64,000 nucleotides of DNA, taken from Silvimonas soli. Its GTDB lineage: Bacteria; Pseudomonadota; Gammaproteobacteria; Burkholderiales; Chitinibacteraceae. Both the position numbers and the translations under genes were made by a program. The stretch is taken from positions 2,914,001-2,978,000 of the forward strand of contig NZ_CP106736.1 in the NCBI RefSeq assembly GCF_030035605.1, read 5' to 3'. Position 1 is the stretch's first letter. The number at the start of each line of letters is the position of its first letter. The notes beneath the pieces are model-generated. The model was not told the origin of the DNA, did not search any database, and worked only from the letters and a program-made list of their open reading frames with translations. Below, in pieces: positions 34,900-43,652 of this stretch.

Positions 34900-36108
34900 A
34901 GCACCGGCAATGCCACTGGCGATCACTACCAGCCAAGGTGGTAGTCGCCATAACATCAGCGCGGCCAGCGCCAGCAATACCAGGGCGATATCGGCGACTC
35001 CGCGTACCGCGCCAGTCCATACCGGTTGATACAGTGCTGCCAGCAACAGGCCCACCACCGCCGCGTTAACGCCGGTCAGCGCGGCCTGGGTACGCTGGCT
35101 GTGGCGTAATGTCTCCCAGAACGGCATTACTCCCAGCACCAGCAGCATCGACGGCAAAAAAATAGCAATCAGGCACCAGCTGCCGCCCAGCCAGCCACTG
35201 GGTGTCCCACTGCTGGCCGCCCCGAGAAAAGCGGCAAAGGTGCACAGTGGGCCGGGCATGGCCTGGGTTACGCCATATCCTGCAAGAAACAGATTGGCCG
35301 AGACCCAGCCATGCGGAATCACCTGTGCCTGTAGCAGCGGCAACATGACGTGCCCGCCACCAAAAATCAGCGAGCCGGTCTGGTAAAACTCGCTGAACAT
35401 GGTCAGTGTCTGGCTGGGCCACTGCCGCGCCAGCAATGGCAAACCTGCCAGCAAAGCAAAGAACAACAGCAAGAAGACGGCGCTGGCAGAACGGCTGCGA
35501 GTCGGGATGATTGATTCCGGCTGCCGCAGTTGTTGCTGACCGGCAAACAGGCGCATTCCCAGCAAACCCGCGAGCGCAATCAGCGCTAATTGCATGCCGG
35601 CTATTGGCCAGAGCAGGACCGTGCCAGCCACCAACAGGGTCAGCAACGCGCGCGCGACACTTCCACTATGCGTGCGGGCCATGCCGTAAACGGCTTGCGC
35701 GACCACGGCCACCGCCACCAGTTTCAATCCATGGAGCGCGCCAGCGGGCACCAGATTGCCCCAGTGCGTCAGACCTTGTGCCAGTGCGATCAGCAAGCAG
35801 GCTGACGGCAGGGTAAAACCGGCCCAGGCGGCCAGCGCTCCTGCCACACCGGCTCGGCTTAATCCGATCGCCATGCCGACCTGGCTACTGGCCGGGCCTG
35901 GCAAAAACTGGCACAACGCGACCAGATCACCAAAGCTGTGCTCGCTGAGCCAGCGGCGGCGCACCACGAATTCCGCACGAAAGTAACCCAGATGCGCGAC
36001 TGGCCCGCCAAATGCCGTCAGCCCCAGACGTAAAAAGGCAATGAAGACAGGCCATACTTGCCGGCCATGTTCGGAGTCAGGTTGCAGTGCCGGGGCGACT
36101 TGAGACAT
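34879..36108 (-). CDS. chrA: Chromate transporter ChrA-like protein
   Basis: 409 residues from the ATG at 36108, since the 12 residues before it are not family-like. Two CHR halves: FLRLGLTAFGGPVAHLGYFR with CQFLPGPASSQVGMAIG in the first, and FYQTGSLIFGGGHVMLPLL with YGVTQAMPGPLCTFAAFLG in the second. This inverted two-domain layout with about ten membrane spans is that of long-chain ChrA proton/chromate antiporters or efflux proteins. No chr regulator is adjacent. Confidence 0.92.
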   Translation of the reverse strand: MSQVAPALQPDSEHGRQVWPVFIAFLRLGLTAFGGPVAHLGYFRAEFVVRRRWLSEHSFGDLVALCQFLPGPASSQVGMAIGLSRAGVAGALAAWAGFTLPSACLLIALAQGLTHWGNLVPAGALHGLKLVAVAVVAQAVYGMARTHSGSVARALLTLLVAGTVLLWPIAGMQLALIALAGLLGMRLFAGQQQLRQPESIIPTRSRSASAVFLLLFFALLAGLPLLARQWPSQTLTMFSEFYQTGSLIFGGGHVMLPLLQAQVIPHGWVSANLFLAGYGVTQAMPGPLCTFAAFLGAASSGTPSGWLGGSWCLIAIFLPSMLLVLGVMPFWETLRHSQRTQAALTGVNAAVVGLLLAALYQPVWTGAVRGVADIALVLLALAALMLWRLPPWLVVIASGIAGALPGLLH

Positions 36109-36220
36109 CGGTTGATTCGGTAATCCAGAAAAAATGATTAGCACCGATTCTGCCAGAGCTTGATGGCAACTGTTGCTTTGCCATTCTCGCTTGCCCCGAA
36201 CAGTTTTTATGCCTTTGGTA

Positions 36221-36247
36221 TTAAGAACGTCGTCATAATGCCGATAT
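36221..36247 (+). promoter_or_regulatory. Sigma-28 (FliA)-like promoter of the Cache-domain MCP
   Basis: TTAAGAAC, an 11-base spacer and GCCGATAT lie about 100 bp upstream of the MCP start. The -10 part matches the known GCCGATAA consensus at seven of eight bases and the spacing fits; the -35 part is partial. It is the only good match of this type I found in front of a che or mcp gene in the window. Confidence 0.5.
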
Positions 36248-36349
36248 AGCGGGGGCGGCGTGACAATAGAGCAGCATAAACAGAAGTACCGGCCCGAGCT
36301 TAATTGAAACCGGTTTCAAGATTTAAGTCTGAGTCCTGGGGAGGGCACC

Positions 36350-37978
36350 ATGTTCAAGAGCATGGGTATACGGCAGCGCATGCGCGTTTTGCTGATTTGC
36401 ATGATGGCGGGGCTGGTTATCGTTTCGGCGCTGGGTTTGTTGTCGACGCGGCAAGGCATGATGGCCGATCGCGAAACACGGGTGCAGCACATGGTCGAAG
36501 CGGCCATGGGCATTTTGAAGTACTACCGCGAGCAAGAAGTGAGCGGCAAGATGAGCCGGGCCGACGCGCAAAAAGCGGCGGGCATGGCGATTCAGTCGGC
36601 GTCATACAACGGTGGCAAAGACTACTTTTTTGTTTTCGATTACAACTCGGTCGAACTCTATATCCCCAACCCGAAAATGGTTGGCAAGGATATGAGTAAC
36701 GTCGCGGATGCCGACGGCGTGAAGTTCGTGCCGGAGATGGTCAAGGTCGGGCGCAATGGTGGCGGCTTTGTGCATTACGCCTTCCCGCGCCCGGGTAGCA
36801 CTGATCCCAAACCCAAGGTCAGCTACGCCATGGCGTTTGATGACTGGCAATGGGTGGTGGGCACCGGGATTTACATCGATGACGTCAGCACTGCTTTCTG
36901 GAACGAAGCGCTGCGGCAAATGGCCTATGTGCTGATTGTGCTGGTGGCACTCGGCGTGATTGGCGGCATGCTGGTGCGCTCTGTGTTGCGCCAGTTGGGG
37001 GGCGAGCCCGCTTACGCCAGCGAAGTCATGCAGCGTATCGCCGCCGGTGATTTGACCGTGCAGGTACGTACCGACGGCGACAATGAAAACAGTCTGCTGG
37101 CGGGCATTCAGCGCATGGCCGTTTCGTTGCGGGCGCTGATCCAGCAGATTCATGAGAACGCGGGAGAAGTCGGACGATTGACGTCAGAAGTGGCTGGTGC
37201 GGCTGATAAAGTAGCCTCTGGCTCCGACAGCCAGAACGACGCCACCCGCTCCATGGCCGCCGCTATCGAACAAATGAGCACCAGCATTGTGGTGGTGGCC
37301 GACAACGCGGGCGAGGCCAGCCGCCTGAGCGCAGAGGCTGGTTCGCAAGCCGAGCGCGGTAACGAAATCATTGGCGGCACCAGTCACAAGATCAACCAGA
37401 TATCCGGGATCGTGGCGGACTCGGCGACCAGCATTGGCGCGCTCGGTGAACAAACCGACAGCATTGCCAGCATCATGCAGATGATCCGTGAGGTGGCAGA
37501 GCAGACCAATTTGCTGGCGTTGAATGCCGCCATTGAAGCCGCGCGCGCCGGTGAACAAGGCCGTGGCTTTGCCGTGGTTGCCGATGAAGTGCGCAAACTG
37601 GCTGAACGCACCAGCGGAGCGACCGCCGAAATCAGCGGCAAGATTGATTCGATTCGCGATGCTTCCAAAGAAGCAACGGTGCGCATGGCTTCGGTGGTGA
37701 AAGAGGTGGCGCAAGGCGTACAAATGGCGGGTGAGGCCAGCGCCGCCATCGCCAGCATTCGCACTGATTCGGGCAAGGTAGTGGTTTCTGCCAACCAGAT
37801 TTCCGAAGCGTTGCGTGAACAAAGTGCGGCCAGCCACGCCATTGCCAGCCATGTGGAAGACATTGCCAACATGACCGAGCAAAACACCGACAACGCGCGC
37901 CGGGCAGCAGACGCGGCGCGGCGGCTGGATCAACTCACCCAAAGCCTGCGCGATGCGGTGGATCGTTTCAAGGTTTAG
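36350..37978 (+). CDS. Methyl-accepting chemotaxis protein with sCache_2 sensor
   Basis: 542 residues with GGGGAGGGCACC before the ATG. TM1 (about 10-32), a periplasmic single-Cache domain (GKDYFFVFDYN, MAFDDWQWVVGTGIYIDDV), TM2 (about 188-212) and HAMP with LGGEP and IAAGDLTVQV follow. The signalling tip is EQTNLLALNAAIEAARAGEQ. sCache_2 receptors usually bind small organic acids; the ligand here is unknown. A monocistronic unit with its own FliA-like promoter and terminator. Confidence 0.94.
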   Translation: MFKSMGIRQRMRVLLICMMAGLVIVSALGLLSTRQGMMADRETRVQHMVEAAMGILKYYREQEVSGKMSRADAQKAAGMAIQSASYNGGKDYFFVFDYNSVELYIPNPKMVGKDMSNVADADGVKFVPEMVKVGRNGGGFVHYAFPRPGSTDPKPKVSYAMAFDDWQWVVGTGIYIDDVSTAFWNEALRQMAYVLIVLVALGVIGGMLVRSVLRQLGGEPAYASEVMQRIAAGDLTVQVRTDGDNENSLLAGIQRMAVSLRALIQQIHENAGEVGRLTSEVAGAADKVASGSDSQNDATRSMAAAIEQMSTSIVVVADNAGEASRLSAEAGSQAERGNEIIGGTSHKINQISGIVADSATSIGALGEQTDSIASIMQMIREVAEQTNLLALNAAIEAARAGEQGRGFAVVADEVRKLAERTSGATAEISGKIDSIRDASKEATVRMASVVKEVAQGVQMAGEASAAIASIRTDSGKVVVSANQISEALREQSAASHAIASHVEDIANMTEQNTDNARRAADAARRLDQLTQSLRDAVDRFKV

Positions 37979-38013
37979 TCCCTTACTGCGCAACCCTTGT
38001 TTGCAGTTATCTC

Positions 38014-38043
38014 AGACCCGGCTTCGTGCCGGGTTTGTTGTTT
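38014..38043 (+). terminator. Terminator after the Cache-domain MCP
   Basis: ACCCGGC (38016-38022) pairs with GCCGGGT (38028-38034) around TTCGT, followed by TTGTTGTTT. It lies 36 bp after the stop. Confidence 0.8.
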
Positions 38044-38188
38044 ACCGTTACCTGGAACGCATGCGTAAACGCCGTAATTGTTGCGCAAAAATCAAAAGTA
38101 TCTGGACGGCCAGCGGCTTAAAGCAAGAAACCGACTCGCGCATACTGCAGTCCAGCCAGCAACAACACTGGATACAAAGGAAAACACT

Positions 38189-38992
38189 ATGAGCATCCCG
38201 GCATTGGGCCTTGGCACGTTTCGTCTGAAAGACCAGGTGGTGATTGATTCGGTACGTAATGGCCTGGACGCAGGTTATCGCGTAATCGATACCGCGCAGA
38301 TTTATGGCAACGAGGCCGAAGTTGGCCAAGCCATCGCCGCCAGCGGCGTGTCGCGCAAAGATCTGTTTATTACCACCAAAATCTGGATCGACCACCTGGC
38401 GCACGACCGCCTTATCCCTAGCCTGCAAGAAAGCCTGCACAAGCTGGGGACCGATCACGTTGATCTGACTTTGATTCACTGGCCATCGCCCAATAACGCG
38501 GTGCCGGTGAGCGAATTCATGGGCGCGCTGGCTGAGGCCAAACGACAAGGGCTTACCCGGCAGATTGGCGTTTCCAACTTCAATATTGCGCTGCTGCGCG
38601 AGGCCATTGCGGCAGTGGGGGCGAGCGAAATTGCCACCAACCAGATCGAACTGCATCCGTATCTGCAAAACCGCAAGCTGGTCGAGTTTGCCCAAAGCCA
38701 GGGCATTCATATCACGTCCTATATGACGCTGGCTTATGGTAAGGCACTGCAAGACCCGGTGATTGTGCAGATTGCGCGCAACCACCAAGCCACCCCGGCG
38801 CAGGTGGTGCTGGCGTGGGCCATGCAACTGGGCTACGCGGTGATTCCGTCATCTACCAAACGCGAAAATCTGGCAAGCAACTTGCTGGCGGTTGGGTTGA
38901 CGCTCAGCGAGGCCGAAATGACGCAAATTGCGGCGCTGGACCGCAACGAGCGCCTGACTGACCCGGACGGACTGGCTCCGGCATGGGACTAA
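38189..38992 (+). CDS. dkgB: Aldo/keto reductase DkgB (2,5-diketo-D-gluconate reductase B-like)
   Basis: 267 residues from the ATG at 38189 with AAGG 9 bases upstream. Close to E. coli DkgB throughout: IPALGLGTFRLKDQVVIDSV, catalytic Asp/Tyr in YRVIDTAQIYGNEAEVG, Lys in ITTKIW and His in LTLIHWPSPN, then NPADPH-site VIPSSTKRENLASNL and the C-terminus LAPAWD. A cytoplasmic NADPH-dependent reductase of small aldehydes and keto-sugars. It is flanked by terminators on both sides. Confidence 0.93.
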   Translation: MSIPALGLGTFRLKDQVVIDSVRNGLDAGYRVIDTAQIYGNEAEVGQAIAASGVSRKDLFITTKIWIDHLAHDRLIPSLQESLHKLGTDHVDLTLIHWPSPNNAVPVSEFMGALAEAKRQGLTRQIGVSNFNIALLREAIAAVGASEIATNQIELHPYLQNRKLVEFAQSQGIHITSYMTLAYGKALQDPVIVQIARNHQATPAQVVLAWAMQLGYAVIPSSTKRENLASNLLAVGLTLSEAEMTQIAALDRNERLTDPDGLAPAWD

Positions 38993-39036
38993 CAAGTTAG
39001 CCCGCCTGCATTGGGCATGGCGCTGGGGTTTGCCAG

Positions 39037-39075
39037 CGGCAAGCGGACCACCTTCGTGTGGTCCGCTTGCCGTTT
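39037..39075 (+). terminator. Terminator after dkgB
   Basis: CGGCAAGCGGACCAC (39037-39051) pairs perfectly with 39058-39072 around a 6-base loop CTTCGT, followed by TTTAAA. It lies 45 bp after the dkgB stop. Confidence 0.82.
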
Positions 39076-39248
39076 AAAGTGGGTTTGATCCCGCCGGTCA
39101 ACTTGCCGGGTAAAAAGATTTGCCTGGCGGGTCATCCGGCCTGGGCTTTGCGGCGTTTGAACTAAAGTTCAAAGCAGATGGTGTCTGGCTGCCGGCTTAT
39201 TGCCCCGGCCAGTCACCATCTCCCTTCACGCCACCAAGGCAGGCCGTC

Positions 39249-40589
39249 ATGACCGCACCCAACGCCGTAGCTTCCGATACGGATAACGCTGCCTTCACGC
39301 AACTGGTTCAACAGGCCATTACCTTGCATCTGCAAGGTCAGCGCGAATCCGCCGAGGCTATTTATCTGGCCGTGCTGCAGCAACAACCACATCCTGATGC
39401 GCTGCACTGGTTAGGCATATTGCGCCACCAGCAAGGCAACGGGGCTGAGGCGGTGCCCTTGCTGGCACGCTCGTGTGAGTTGCAGCCGGAAAACGCGGAA
39501 TGGCGCAATGATCTGGGCAATGTGCTGGCCAGCAACGACGCCGTTGTTGATGCCGCCGAACAGTTTCGCGCCGCGTTGCAGCTGGATGAGCGCAGCGCCG
39601 TGTACTGGAACAACTTTGGCGCGATGTTGCAGCGCCTGAATCATGAGACCGAAGCGGGCGAAGCCTGGTTGCAGGCGGTGACGCTGGCCCCGGATTATAT
39701 CGACGCGCTGGATAACTATGGCCAATGGCTGATCCGCCAGGGCCGGGATCAGGAAGGCGCCGAGTTTGTCTGCCGCGCCTTCGTGCTTAAACCGGCGGCA
39801 GATCAACCGCCGATGATGCGCGGCATCGCCTTTTACCGGCTGGGGCAGATCAGCGATGCTGCGCAGGTTTACCGGCAATGGCTGGACGCTGATCCGGGCA
39901 ACCCGACGGCAAAGCACTTGCTGGCCGCGTGTTCGGGCGAAAACGTCCCGACCCGCGCTGGCGACGATTATGTGCAGACCACCTTTGACGATTACGCGGC
40001 CACCTTCGATGCCCGGCTTAAACAATTGGGCTACGCCATCCCGCAAGCTTTGCACGACACGCTCAAACAGCTGGCTCCCGCCAATCAGCAATGGCAGGTG
40101 CTTGATGCCGGTTGCGGCACCGGCTGGTGCGGCACGTTCCTGCGCGATTACGCCAATACGCTGGTCGGGGTTGATCTGTCGGCCAAGATGCTGGAGCAAG
40201 CCGCCCATCGCCAGCTTTACGATCAACTGGAACACGCCGAGCTGACTGGCTGGCTACGCCAATGCGCGCAGCAGTTCGGGCTGGTGTGTGCTGCTGATCT
40301 GATGATCTATTTTGGCGATCTGACCGAACTGCTGGGAGCCACTCGCCAGGTCATGACTGCAGGCGGTTTGCTGGTGTTCTCAGCGGAAAACCAGACCGAC
40401 ACCCACACCGGAATTGACGGTTTTCAGTTGCTGCCGAGCGGGCGTTATGGGCACAGCGAACATTATCTGCGCGAGGCACTGGCAGAAGCCGGATTTACCG
40501 TACAGAGCATCAAATCCCAAGTGGTGCGCCAGGAGTTTGGCCGTCCGGTACCCGGCTGGATTGTGGTGGCGACACGGCGGGCGCACTGA
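39249..40589 (+). CDS. TPR-repeat SAM-dependent methyltransferase
   Basis: 446 residues from the ATG at 39249; the frame opens at 39120 but an AGGC site and the protein pattern favour the internal start. Residues about 15-225 are tetratricopeptide repeats (LQGQRESAEAIYLAVLQQQP, NAEWRNDLGNVLASNDAVVD). Residues about 280-440 are a class I methyltransferase with VLDAGCGTGWCGTFLRDY and LVGVDLSAKMLEQA. TPR-plus-methyltransferase proteins are seen near glycan or peptide modification genes. The dioxygenase-like gene follows after 92 bp, so the two may work on one substrate. Confidence 0.87.
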   Translation: MTAPNAVASDTDNAAFTQLVQQAITLHLQGQRESAEAIYLAVLQQQPHPDALHWLGILRHQQGNGAEAVPLLARSCELQPENAEWRNDLGNVLASNDAVVDAAEQFRAALQLDERSAVYWNNFGAMLQRLNHETEAGEAWLQAVTLAPDYIDALDNYGQWLIRQGRDQEGAEFVCRAFVLKPAADQPPMMRGIAFYRLGQISDAAQVYRQWLDADPGNPTAKHLLAACSGENVPTRAGDDYVQTTFDDYAATFDARLKQLGYAIPQALHDTLKQLAPANQQWQVLDAGCGTGWCGTFLRDYANTLVGVDLSAKMLEQAAHRQLYDQLEHAELTGWLRQCAQQFGLVCAADLMIYFGDLTELLGATRQVMTAGGLLVFSAENQTDTHTGIDGFQLLPSGRYGHSEHYLREALAEAGFTVQSIKSQVVRQEFGRPVPGWIVVATRRAH

Positions 40590-40681
40590 CTCCCCCACGC
40601 GTATGATCGCCGCCGTGCGGTATGGTCAACACCTCGCACTAGCAGAACCTCGACGACTTTCAGGAAATAGGAAATACCAAT

Positions 40682-41569
40682 TTGGAATCCCTCTACGGCG
40701 GCTTTGATCTGGCCCAGTTGCGCAGCGAAGACACCTGGCATGCCATCGCCCCCAGCCTGCACGTGTGTGACAGCGCGTTCTGGCAAAGCCAGCAGGCGCT
40801 GCAACTGGATGACACCACGATCGACACACTGGCACAACTGACCACGCGGGAAGGCTATTTTCAGACCGACCCGGTGGATTGGCAGTTGCCGGTGTATGAC
40901 ATGGCTAATCTGATCCACGCGCTGCGGCAGTTGCGTATTCCGCCGGTGTTCGGCTTTGTGTATGACGAGTTCTGGTTGATGTACGTAAAAATGCAGCCGG
41001 TGCTGGCGCGGATATTGGGCGACGACTATGTGACGCTGCCCAATGTGTGGGCCTGGCATATCGATCCGGCGGCCAACGAACACGGCTGGCGCCCGCATCG
41101 GGATCGCGGCCGGGCTTCGATCTTTGAAGATGGTCGCCCCAAGATATTGAATGTGTGGCTGCCGCTGACCGACGCCACGCCCATCAATGGTTGCATGTAC
41201 ATCGTGCCCGCTGATCGCGATCCGACCTATAACACCGCCGAAGAAATGAACATGCAATATCAGCTCAACGATATCCGCGCCTTGCCTGCCGCTGCGGGCA
41301 GCATGCTGGCGTGGAATCAGGCGGTGCTACATTGGGGCTCGCACGCCGCGCCGCGCATTGCGACACCACGGATCAGCATTGGCGCCGAGTTCCAGCGTCG
41401 CGACGTGGCGCCGTTCAGCGAGCCGTTTCTGGAACCAGGCACCCAGCCGACCTTCGCCGCACGCCTGTGGATGATCGCGGAACAGTTCAAACGCTACCGG
41501 CACCATCACCCGGATGATGCCGGGCTGGCTTTCCTGGCGGACAACCTGGTGCCGGGCAGCGCCAGCTAA
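40682..41569 (+). CDS. Phytanoyl-CoA dioxygenase-like Fe(II)/2-oxoglutarate oxygenase
   Basis: 295 residues from a TTG at 40682, preceded by CAGGAAATAGGAAATACCAA; no better start is visible. The Fe ligands His139 and Asp141 (WRPHRDRG) and a distal His221 (LHWGSHAAPR) fit the HxD...H triad, and Arg230 (ATPRISIG) fits the 2-oxoglutarate salt bridge. The ending lacks a signal peptide, so it is cytoplasmic. Substrate unknown. It follows the TPR-methyltransferase. Confidence 0.82.
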   Translation: MESLYGGFDLAQLRSEDTWHAIAPSLHVCDSAFWQSQQALQLDDTTIDTLAQLTTREGYFQTDPVDWQLPVYDMANLIHALRQLRIPPVFGFVYDEFWLMYVKMQPVLARILGDDYVTLPNVWAWHIDPAANEHGWRPHRDRGRASIFEDGRPKILNVWLPLTDATPINGCMYIVPADRDPTYNTAEEMNMQYQLNDIRALPAAAGSMLAWNQAVLHWGSHAAPRIATPRISIGAEFQRRDVAPFSEPFLEPGTQPTFAARLWMIAEQFKRYRHHHPDDAGLAFLADNLVPGSAS

Positions 41570-41584
41570 GCGGGCGGCTCCGGG

Positions 41585-42280
41585 TTATTTCGGGTCCTGA
41601 CCAAACAGCAGCTTGCGCGCTTCGGCGGTCATCAGCGCTTGTGGATCAGTGTTGATCTGTTCCACCAGCGCGTAAGCACGCTGTACCGCAGGCCGGGCAG
41701 CCATGCGCTCCAGCCACGCCGCCATATGCGGGAAGTCTTCAATTTTCTGGCGTTGGCCTTCCCACAATTTGGCCCATGGGTAAATGGCCATGTCGGCAAT
41801 CGAATAGTCCCCGGCGACGTAGTCTTTGTCCGCCAGTTGCCGATCCAGCACGCCGTAGAGTCGGGCGGTTTCTTTGACGTAACGGTCAATCGCATACGGA
41901 ATCGGCTCGGGTGCATAACGGCCAAAGTGGTGATTCTGCCCGGCCATTGGCCCCACGCCGCCCATTTGCCAGTACAACCACTGCAGCACGGTAAAGCGAC
42001 CGCGCACATCATTTTGTGGCAAAAACTCGCCCGTTTTGTCGGCCAGATATTCCAGAATCGCCCCCGACTCAAACAAGGAAAACGGCTCGCCACCATCCAG
42101 CGGATGCTGATCCACAATGGCTGGAATACGGTTGTTGGGCGCGATTTTCAAAAAGGCCGGAGCAAACTGCTCGCCCTTGCCGATATGGATCGGGTGGATG
42201 GTGTAATCCAGCCCGGTCTCTTCCAGAAAAATCGTGACCTTGTGGCCATTGGGCGTAGTCCAGTAATACAGATCGATCAT
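41585..42280 (-). CDS. yfcG: Glutathione S-transferase, YfcG-like disulfide-bond oxidoreductase
   Basis: 231 residues from the ATG at 42280 with AAGGATGCACCGAC in front; the ATG-less frame extends into the tandem repeat at 42301. E. coli YfcG-like throughout: DLYYWTTPNGHKVTIFLEET, FLKIAPNNRIPAIVDQHP, LFESGAILEYLADKTGEFLP and QMGGVGPMAGQNHHFGRYAP. The Nu-class GST active-site Thr/Asn (TTPNGHK) is present. It likely reduces disulfides with glutathione. It is convergent with the dioxygenase-like gene. Confidence 0.93.
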   Translation of the reverse strand: MIDLYYWTTPNGHKVTIFLEETGLDYTIHPIHIGKGEQFAPAFLKIAPNNRIPAIVDQHPLDGGEPFSLFESGAILEYLADKTGEFLPQNDVRGRFTVLQWLYWQMGGVGPMAGQNHHFGRYAPEPIPYAIDRYVKETARLYGVLDRQLADKDYVAGDYSIADMAIYPWAKLWEGQRQKIEDFPHMAAWLERMAARPAVQRAYALVEQINTDPQALMTAEARKLLFGQDPK

Positions 42281-42300
42281 GTCGGTGCATCCTTGTGCGT

Positions 42301-42350
42301 GGCGTTCACTGGCGTTCACTGGCGTTCACTGGCGTTGACTGGCGTTGACT
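42301..42350. repeat. Five tandem 10-bp repeats upstream of the GST gene
   Basis: GGCGTTCACT three times, then GGCGTTGACT twice, without interruption, 18-70 bp upstream of the GST start. It lies between the start and any promoter or within the leader. The 10-bp period matches one helical turn. Copy number is likely to vary by slippage. Confidence 0.9.
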
Positions 42351-42441
42351 GATGTCGCCGCAAATCATTGCACAACCTGGCACGTCTGCCCAACCGGCAT
42401 GGTCCAGCGATGGCCTTGTTCTGGCGGGATGATCCGACGGT

Positions 42442-42702
42442 CTAGTGGCCCGCTTGCAGGCAGCGCGGGCACAAACAGGCGCGATCAAGCTGCTCTGGCG
42501 GTAGCTGATTCAACACCGTGGCATCTACCGTGACGCTCATGCACCAGCAGCTGGCGGCGGCGTCCGGCCCCGATTGCACCATGGCGCAGCCGTTCAGGGC
42601 GCCGCAGATCGGGCAAATGGCGCTGGCTGGAATACTGGCGGGGTCGGGGTGGTCGGGCACGGGTGACTCAAACAGGATGTGGGTGAATGTCCACTTTGCC
42701 AC
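42442..42702 (-). CDS. Cysteine-rich CWC-family small protein
   Basis: 86 residues from a GTG at 42702; a later GTG at 42660 is also possible. The Cys pattern CPICGALNGCAMV, SCWCMSV and CLCPRCLQAGH is the Cys-rich CWC family, probably a zinc-binding fold of unknown function. The N-terminal 30 residues are Pro-rich and poorly conserved-looking. It is upstream of and divergent from the SDR gene at 42825. Confidence 0.75.
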   Translation of the reverse strand: MAKWTFTHILFESPVPDHPDPASIPASAICPICGALNGCAMVQSGPDAAASCWCMSVTVDATVLNQLPPEQLDRACLCPRCLQAGH

Positions 42703-42824
42703 GGTTGAATCGCTGCCTCAATTGCCGCGCGATGTACCGGGCTGGCCAGCTAGTGCGAACCAGGCATTTTGCATGAACGCGTTGTGCCGTAAAGTAACGC
42801 CAACTCCAACATGACGAGGTTGAA

Positions 42825-43586
42825 ATGAAGCTTTCCGAACAGTGGGTACTGGTGACTGGCGGCGCGCGGGGTCTGGGTGCATCGATTACTCGCGCATTGG
42901 CGCGTGAAGGCGCCGGGGTAATCATCAACTATCACCAGAGCGCCGCTGCAGCACAGGCGCTGGCAGCCGAGCTTGGCCCGCGCGCCATTGCCCTTCAGGC
43001 TGACGTGACCGATGCCGCGCAGGTACAAGCGCTGTTCCAGGCAGCACAAGCACAAACCGGCCGGCCGATCGTGTCGGTGGTGAACAACGCGCTGGTGGAT
43101 TTTCGCTTTGATGGTGACGCCCGCCCCAAGATCGGCGAGATCACCTGGCAGCGTTTCGAACAACAACTGGCCGGAGCGATGAAAGGTGCGCTCAACACCA
43201 TCCAGGCCGCGCTGCCCGGCATGCAAGCGCAAGGTTTTGGTCGCGTGGTGAACGTGGGGACTAATCTGTTCCAGAACCCGGTGGTGCCTTATCACGATTA
43301 CACCGCGGCCAAAGCGGCGCTGCTGTCGCTGACACGTACCGCTGCAAATGATCTGGGGCCGGACGGCATTACCGTGAATATGGTGTCTGGCGGCTTGTTG
43401 CGCACGACCGATGCCAGCGCGGCCACGCCAGAAGCGGTGTTCGACATCATCGCCAGCCTGACGCCGCTGCGCCGGGTGACCACGCCGGACGAGTTTGCCG
43501 ATGCGGTGTTGTTCTTCCTGTCGCCGTGGTCGCGCGCAGTCACCGGGCAAAATCTGGTGGTCGACGGCGGGCTGGTCAAGAACTAA
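42825..43586 (+). CDS. SDR-family oxidoreductase, 3-oxoacyl-ACP reductase-like
   Basis: 253 residues with an ACGAGGTTGAA site before the ATG. NAD(P)-binding GGARGLGASITRALAREG, the NNA active-site Asn region VVNNALVD, and the Tyr-x-x-x-Lys pair in YHDYTAAKAALLSLTR. The catalytic Ser strand reads VGTNLFQN, where Ser is replaced by Thr. C-terminus DEFADAVLFFLSPWSRAVTGQNLVVDGG. Annotated in relatives as FabG-like; the real substrate is unknown. Confidence 0.9.
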   Translation: MKLSEQWVLVTGGARGLGASITRALAREGAGVIINYHQSAAAAQALAAELGPRAIALQADVTDAAQVQALFQAAQAQTGRPIVSVVNNALVDFRFDGDARPKIGEITWQRFEQQLAGAMKGALNTIQAALPGMQAQGFGRVVNVGTNLFQNPVVPYHDYTAAKAALLSLTRTAANDLGPDGITVNMVSGGLLRTTDASAATPEAVFDIIASLTPLRRVTTPDEFADAVLFFLSPWSRAVTGQNLVVDGGLVKN

Positions 43587-43602
43587 CTCTGTTACAACTC
43601 AG

Positions 43603-43637
43603 GCGGGCGAGCGCTCATCAGGCTCGCCCGCTTTGTC
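43603..43637. terminator. Terminator between the SDR gene and the acyltransferase gene
   Basis: GCGGGCGAG (43603-43611) pairs with CTCGCCCGC (43623-43631), then TTTGTCTTT. It serves the plus-strand SDR gene and sits 16 bp from the convergent acyltransferase stop. Confidence 0.82.
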
Positions 43638-43652
43638 TTTGCAGGTGCCTTC

